This document shows, piece by piece, positions 6,453 to 8,994 of a stretch of DNA of 8,994 nt. The stretch's first letter is position 1, and the number at the start of each line of letters is the position of its first letter. Position numbers and translations under genes: made by a program. Below the pieces are notes generated by a model. That model was not told the DNA's origin and made no database searches. It worked only from the letters and a program-made list of their open reading frames with translations. The DNA is taken from NCBI GenBank assembly GCA_003151665.1, contig PLYD01000237.1, positions 1-8,994 on the forward strand. Reading direction: 5' to 3'. This DNA is from Candidatus Dormiibacterota bacterium (GTDB taxonomy: Bacteria; Chloroflexota; Dormibacteria; Dormibacterales; Dormibacteraceae).

Positions 6453-7283
6453 ATGCTTCTGTCCAACCGCCTTACCCGCTACATGTACGCGAGCCAGCGC
6501 AAAGTCGATGAAGAATACCGGCATCTGCGGGTCGCCGAGGCGCGAATGGCTGACATCGTCTACGCGTCGGGCGCGATCGAGACCTGTTACCGCCGCATTC
6601 GGCCGGTGACGGCAGCCCTTGCGCGGACAGCCTTTTGGCGTCCCGGGTCGGTCGAGGGGGTCTTTCTAATGAACCCAGACGTGGCCTTATCAGATCGCGC
6701 CTACAAGCTCATGGCGTCAGCGCCAGACGCCTACTACGACTTCCACGCGATGCTGTGGTGGGGACGGGCGCTGCTCGATCGGGTCGAGGGAGTGTGGGGC
6801 GGCGAGCGCCTCAAGGGTTCGCGTGTCGGTGGGCATCTAACTGGCCTTGTGCACTACCTGCCAAAGTCGGAAGCGCGGCGTGTCCGCGCAGCCCACTCCC
6901 GGTTGCTACGTGGTCCGTTTGCCGAGGTGCGCTACCTCGCCGACTACAGCCTGCACGCATTCGCTGTGCCGGGTCCCGATGCAATGTTCAGTCACCAAGA
7001 CGACGGGACGTATGCCTTGCCACTCCCTGATCGACTTGGCCGCAAACCAAGGGTGAGCGAAAAGTTCACCTTCAATGAGCGCCGACACGTAGGTAGCGAA
7101 GCCGAGGCTCTGTGGCTCGGCGTTCAAGAGTTCATGGGCGAGACTCTCGATGTACTGGAGGTAGCCCAGCTGCGCCGTGAAGAAGCCTTGTCAGGCGACG
7201 CGTTGAAGCTGGCGCGGCTCGTGCGGCGGGGCATCATGCCGCCCCGGAAGCGTCGCGCTCCAACGGGTGCAATCACCACCTGA
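6453..7283 (+). CDS. Hypothetical protein divergent from the minus-strand operon
   Basis: I do not recognise this 276-aa protein. The open frame runs upstream to 6045, but that part is antisense to the membrane-protein gene and the stretch before 6453 reads as basic low-complexity sequence, so I place the start at the ATG at 6453. An ATG at 6483 is possible and no clear ribosome-binding site separates them. The protein is cytoplasmic-looking and mostly helical. It has a Trp-rich centre (AMLWWGRALLDRVEGVWGGE, about 99-118), a VRYLADYSLHAFAVPGPD segment (159-176) and a very basic tail (RGIMPPRKRRAP). R160-x7-H168 resembles a HEPN RNase motif only loosely. It shares a 130-bp divergent intergenic region with the four-gene operon, so it may be a regulator or partner of it. 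Confidence 0.6.
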   Translation: MLLSNRLTRYMYASQRKVDEEYRHLRVAEARMADIVYASGAIETCYRRIRPVTAALARTAFWRPGSVEGVFLMNPDVALSDRAYKLMASAPDAYYDFHAMLWWGRALLDRVEGVWGGERLKGSRVGGHLTGLVHYLPKSEARRVRAAHSRLLRGPFAEVRYLADYSLHAFAVPGPDAMFSHQDDGTYALPLPDRLGRKPRVSEKFTFNERRHVGSEAEALWLGVQEFMGETLDVLEVAQLRREEALSGDALKLARLVRRGIMPPRKRRAPTGAITT

Positions 7284-7609
7284 CAGACAACCTCGGCCTG
7301 AAGCTAGCCAGGGGCCCCGCAGGTGGGCAATAGCGCAGGCCCGCTGAAGGCCCTAGGAAGCCCGTTTACTGGAGCAAGCGACACCTCTTCTGGGTCAGAC
7401 GATGTTGATGATGCCTCAGCAGCTCGAAGACTTCTCGAGTGGTCTCTGAGCTTGGCAGGGTGGTAACCTGACGTCGACTCACCGTCAGGGTGATGTCCAG
7501 CGGTTTTCGGACCGTTGAGGGTCGTGGCCCAGGAAAGGCCCAGCGCAGAAGTTGTTAGACCGCTGCGCTTAGGCCGAAAAGGGCCGGATCTGAGTTCAAC
7601 AAGCCACGC
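7284..7609. other. Non-coding region with several inverted repeats
   Basis: No credible gene is present. The stretch holds inverted repeats CTCGA/TCGAG (7423-7427 with 7435-7439), CCTGACG/CGTCAGG (7467-7473 with 7483-7489), CGGT/ACCG (7501-7504 with 7511-7514) and AGCGCAG/CTGCGCT (7542-7548 with 7563-7569). They lie in the 190 bp before the tRNA-Leu fragment, where an element's recombination-protein binding sites or a small structured RNA could be. The function is unknown. Confidence 0.45.
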
Positions 7610-7669
7610 TCGGGCTCAAAAACCGATGTCCGCAAGGACGTGCGGGTTCGACTCCCGCTCTCGGCACCA
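7610..7669 (+). tRNA. tRNA-Leu (CAA) 3' portion, probable attachment site
   Basis: The 3' two-thirds of a class II tRNA is clear: a CTCAAAA anticodon loop (CAA at 7617-7619) on a stem with four of five pairs, a GTCC-GCAA-GGAC variable arm (7628-7639), a perfect T arm GCGGG-TTCGACT-CCCGC (7642-7658), the acceptor strand TCTCGGC, discriminator A and encoded CCA (7667-7669). A matching 5' half is missing. GCCGAAA at 7573 pairs at six of seven positions and GCCG at 7583 would give an 87-nt length, but neither is followed by a D arm with the conserved GG. A 3' fragment of this kind is what a tRNA-targeting integrase leaves at the distal end of its element. The element would then lie to the left, and the intact tRNA-Leu further left outside the window. 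Confidence 0.7.
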
Positions 7670-7791
7670 CTGTGCGGTGTCCCTCATTTCTGGCCATCAG
7701 TGTGGCCGATTCGCCCGTTCCAACTTGACATCGCGCTTGTGTTATGGCTTCTGTTACGGCAGTGAACCCACGCTGCCTTTCAGGTAACTGT

Positions 7792-7797
7792 TAGGGT
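7792..7797 (+). promoter_or_regulatory. Possible -10 element of a leaderless desaturase transcript
   Basis: TAGGGT, part of TGTTAGGGT, lies six bases before the TTG start at 7804. In actinobacteria TANNNT at this distance marks leaderless transcripts. A consensus TTGACA at 7725-7730 is too far away to be its -35, and I see no well-spaced -10 for that hexamer. The TAG in this hexamer is also the in-frame stop that excludes any start further upstream. Confidence 0.4.
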
Positions 7798-7803
7798 GGC
7801 TAC

Positions 7804-8853
7804 TTGATTACAGAAGTCTCACGCCCAAGCGGTGAGACGTCGGAAAACGTTCAGCGCGATTACGCCGTTCTCAAGCGTCGCATCAATGACGCCGGACTGA
7901 TGGACAAGCGGCCTATGTTTTACGCGTTTAGCATCACCACCAACCTCGCCCTGTTTTTCGGCTGCCTCGCCATCCTGTTTCTCGTCAAGCAGATTTGGGC
8001 CCAGGCTCTGACTGCCGTCTTCCTCGGCCTCATCTCCGGCCAGCTGGGATTTCAGCTGCATGATTCAGGGCACCGGCAGATGTTCGCGTCGAACTGGAAG
8101 AACGCGCTCGTCGGTCTTATCACCGCGGACGCGCTTCTCGGCATGAGCTATGGCTGGTGGGTGCAGAAGCACAATCGCCATCACGGCAACCCGAACGACG
8201 TCGACCTCGACCCCGACATCGACGTCGGCGCCATCGTGTATACGCACGAGCAGGCGATGGCGCGCCGGGGTGCCGGCCGGCTCCTGGCCATGTACCAGGT
8301 GTACTTCTTTTTCCCACTCACGACTTTCCTGGCCTGGAGCATGCACGTGGTCGGCGCCACCTATCTCATCAAAGAGGACTCTCGATATCGACGCCTGGAG
8401 TTCGGCATGCTCGCAGCGCATGCGGTGATCTATCTCGGCGCGATGCTGTTCTTCCTCGGCCCGTGGTCGGCGCTGATGGTTGTAGTCATCCATAAGGCTG
8501 TCGGCGGTGCGTACCTTGCGTCCGTGTTCGCGCCGAACCACAAGGGCATGCCGCAAACCGACAGCTCGACTCGTCTCGACTTCGTGCGCACCCAGGTGCT
8601 CACGGCACGAAACATCTACGGGCACCCCCTCACGGACTTCTGGTACGGCGCGCTCAATTACCAGATCGAGCACCACCTTTTCCCAGGGATGCCTCGCATC
8701 AACGTGAAGCGCGCTCAGCCGATCGTCAAGCAGTTCTGCGCCGAGCGCGGAATCTCGTACCACGAGACCTCGTTTCTGCAGTCCTACGTTGAGCTTCTGG
8801 GATTCCTCAACGAGGTCGGCGAACCTCTGAGAGCCGCGAAAGCTTCTTCTTAA
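7804..8853 (+). CDS. Membrane fatty-acid desaturase (acyl-CoA/acyl-lipid type)
   Basis: This is a complete 349-aa integral-membrane di-iron desaturase, which inserts a double bond in a fatty-acyl chain at the membrane using O2 and an electron donor. All three histidine boxes are present: H86-DSG-H90, H123-NR-H126-H127 and Q287-IE-H290-H291. The Q-x2-HH form of the third box is typical of front-end (delta-5/6/8-like) and related bacterial acyl desaturases, and N245-H246 in FAPNHKG is another expected ligand region. Hydrophobic segments lie at about 42-63, 68-84, 101-118, 162-188, 200-220 and 222-240. No cytochrome b5 domain is fused, so a separate electron donor is needed. The start must be the TTG at 7804: an in-frame TAG lies 10 bases upstream and the next ATG would cut conserved N-terminal residues. 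It probably belongs to the chromosome flanking the island. Regiospecificity cannot be read from the sequence. Confidence 0.92.
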   Translation: MITEVSRPSGETSENVQRDYAVLKRRINDAGLMDKRPMFYAFSITTNLALFFGCLAILFLVKQIWAQALTAVFLGLISGQLGFQLHDSGHRQMFASNWKNALVGLITADALLGMSYGWWVQKHNRHHGNPNDVDLDPDIDVGAIVYTHEQAMARRGAGRLLAMYQVYFFFPLTTFLAWSMHVVGATYLIKEDSRYRRLEFGMLAAHAVIYLGAMLFFLGPWSALMVVVIHKAVGGAYLASVFAPNHKGMPQTDSSTRLDFVRTQVLTARNIYGHPLTDFWYGALNYQIEHHLFPGMPRINVKRAQPIVKQFCAERGISYHETSFLQSYVELLGFLNEVGEPLRAAKASS

Positions 8854-8892
8854 CAGACCGGCTTTCCATTTCTTCGCCAGCGTGGCAGGGTT

Positions 8893-8910
8893 GGCCGGGG
8901 TCCCCCGGCC
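8893..8910 (+). terminator. Perfect GC-rich inverted repeat after the desaturase
   Basis: GGCCGGGG-TC-CCCCGGCC is a perfect 8-bp inverted repeat about 40 bp after the TAA of the desaturase gene (a 7-bp stem if a four-base loop forms). No T-run follows, as is common for actinobacterial terminators. The position suggests transcription termination before the next gene. Confidence 0.5.
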
Positions 8911-8978
8911 ATGACTTGGTCCTCGATGACTCTCAGCATCGCGAGGAGCAACTTCTAAAAAAGACAGAACCTTATACC

Positions 8979-8986
8979 GGAGGGAG
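8979..8986 (+). promoter_or_regulatory. Ribosome-binding site of a gene beyond the window
   Basis: GGAGGGAG, eight bases from the right edge, is a strong Shine-Dalgarno with no start codon inside the window, so a plus-strand gene probably begins just outside. A TATACC element at 8974-8979 and an A-run at 8957-8962 precede it. The rest of 8854-8994 contains no gene I can support. Confidence 0.4.
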
Positions 8987-8994
8987 AGCAGGCG

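Noticed and set aside
6930..6956. HEPN RNase motif in the 276-aa protein
   Set aside because: R160-x7-H168 does not fit the usual R-x4-6-H spacing, so I do not claim a HEPN domain.
7573..7669. Full-length or intron-containing tRNA-Leu
   Set aside because: A six-of-seven acceptor match exists at 7573, but no D arm with the conserved GG is present and I see no group I intron core sequences upstream.
7725..7730. TTGACA as -35 of a desaturase promoter
   Set aside because: No acceptable -10 lies 16-19 bp downstream, so it is probably coincidental.
7515..7787. 90-aa plus-strand open frame spanning the tRNA-Leu fragment
   Set aside because: Its middle (CGFDSRSRHH) is a translation of the tRNA T arm and acceptor. 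There is no supporting start signal.
8065..8763. 232-aa minus-strand open frame opposite the desaturase
   Set aside because: It is His/Val/Glu-rich shadow coding, and the plus strand carries all three desaturase histidine boxes.
1..8994. CRISPR array, insertion sequence or transposase
   Set aside because: I find no regularly spaced long direct repeats, no transposase-like protein and no terminal inverted repeats with target duplications.

Overview
The window is about 9 kb of GC-rich bacterial DNA. Tightly overlapping genes, several GTG/TTG starts and a TAGGGT-type -10 element directly before a start codon suggest an actinobacterium, perhaps of the Thermoleophilia type. That assignment is inference from style only. 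Most of the window looks like accessory DNA, probably the end of an integrated conjugative or mobilisable element. The last 1.3 kb looks like ordinary chromosome.

Region 1 (2-2456, + strand) is a tight three-gene run: the C-terminal end of a VirD4/TraG/TraD-type coupling ATPase, a replication-relaxation family protein, and an unrecognised 235-aa protein. The stop/start overlaps are TGATG and ATGA. Just after the third gene sits a strong GGGGGTCAG/CTGACCCCC hairpin, followed by about 300 bp without a credible gene that contains a tRNA-like 3' end on the minus strand.

Region 2 (2764-3660, + strand) encodes an HNH endonuclease-like protein with a C-terminal SEC-C zinc motif. It converges on region 3.

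Region 3 (3720-6322, - strand) is a four-gene overlapping operon read right to left: a small membrane-anchored helical protein, a PD-(D/E)xK-nuclease-like protein with E-x-T in place of E-x-K, an unrecognised 195-aa protein and a Cys/His-rich 218-aa protein. It is the best candidate here for an undescribed system. A divergent gene (6453-7283, + strand) encodes an unrecognised 276-aa protein.

Region 4 (7284-7803) has no credible gene. It holds several inverted repeats and then the 3' part of a tRNA-Leu (anticodon loop CAA, class II variable arm, T arm, encoded CCA) without a recognisable 5' half. This is the typical mark of an attachment site and probably the right boundary of the island. Region 5 (7804-8853) is a complete membrane fatty-acid desaturase with all three histidine boxes, followed by a perfect GC-rich inverted repeat and the ribosome-binding site of a further gene beyond the window.

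In outline, conjugation/replication genes lie on the left, nuclease-type and unknown cargo in the middle, a tRNA-derived junction next, and a chromosomal lipid-metabolism gene on the right.
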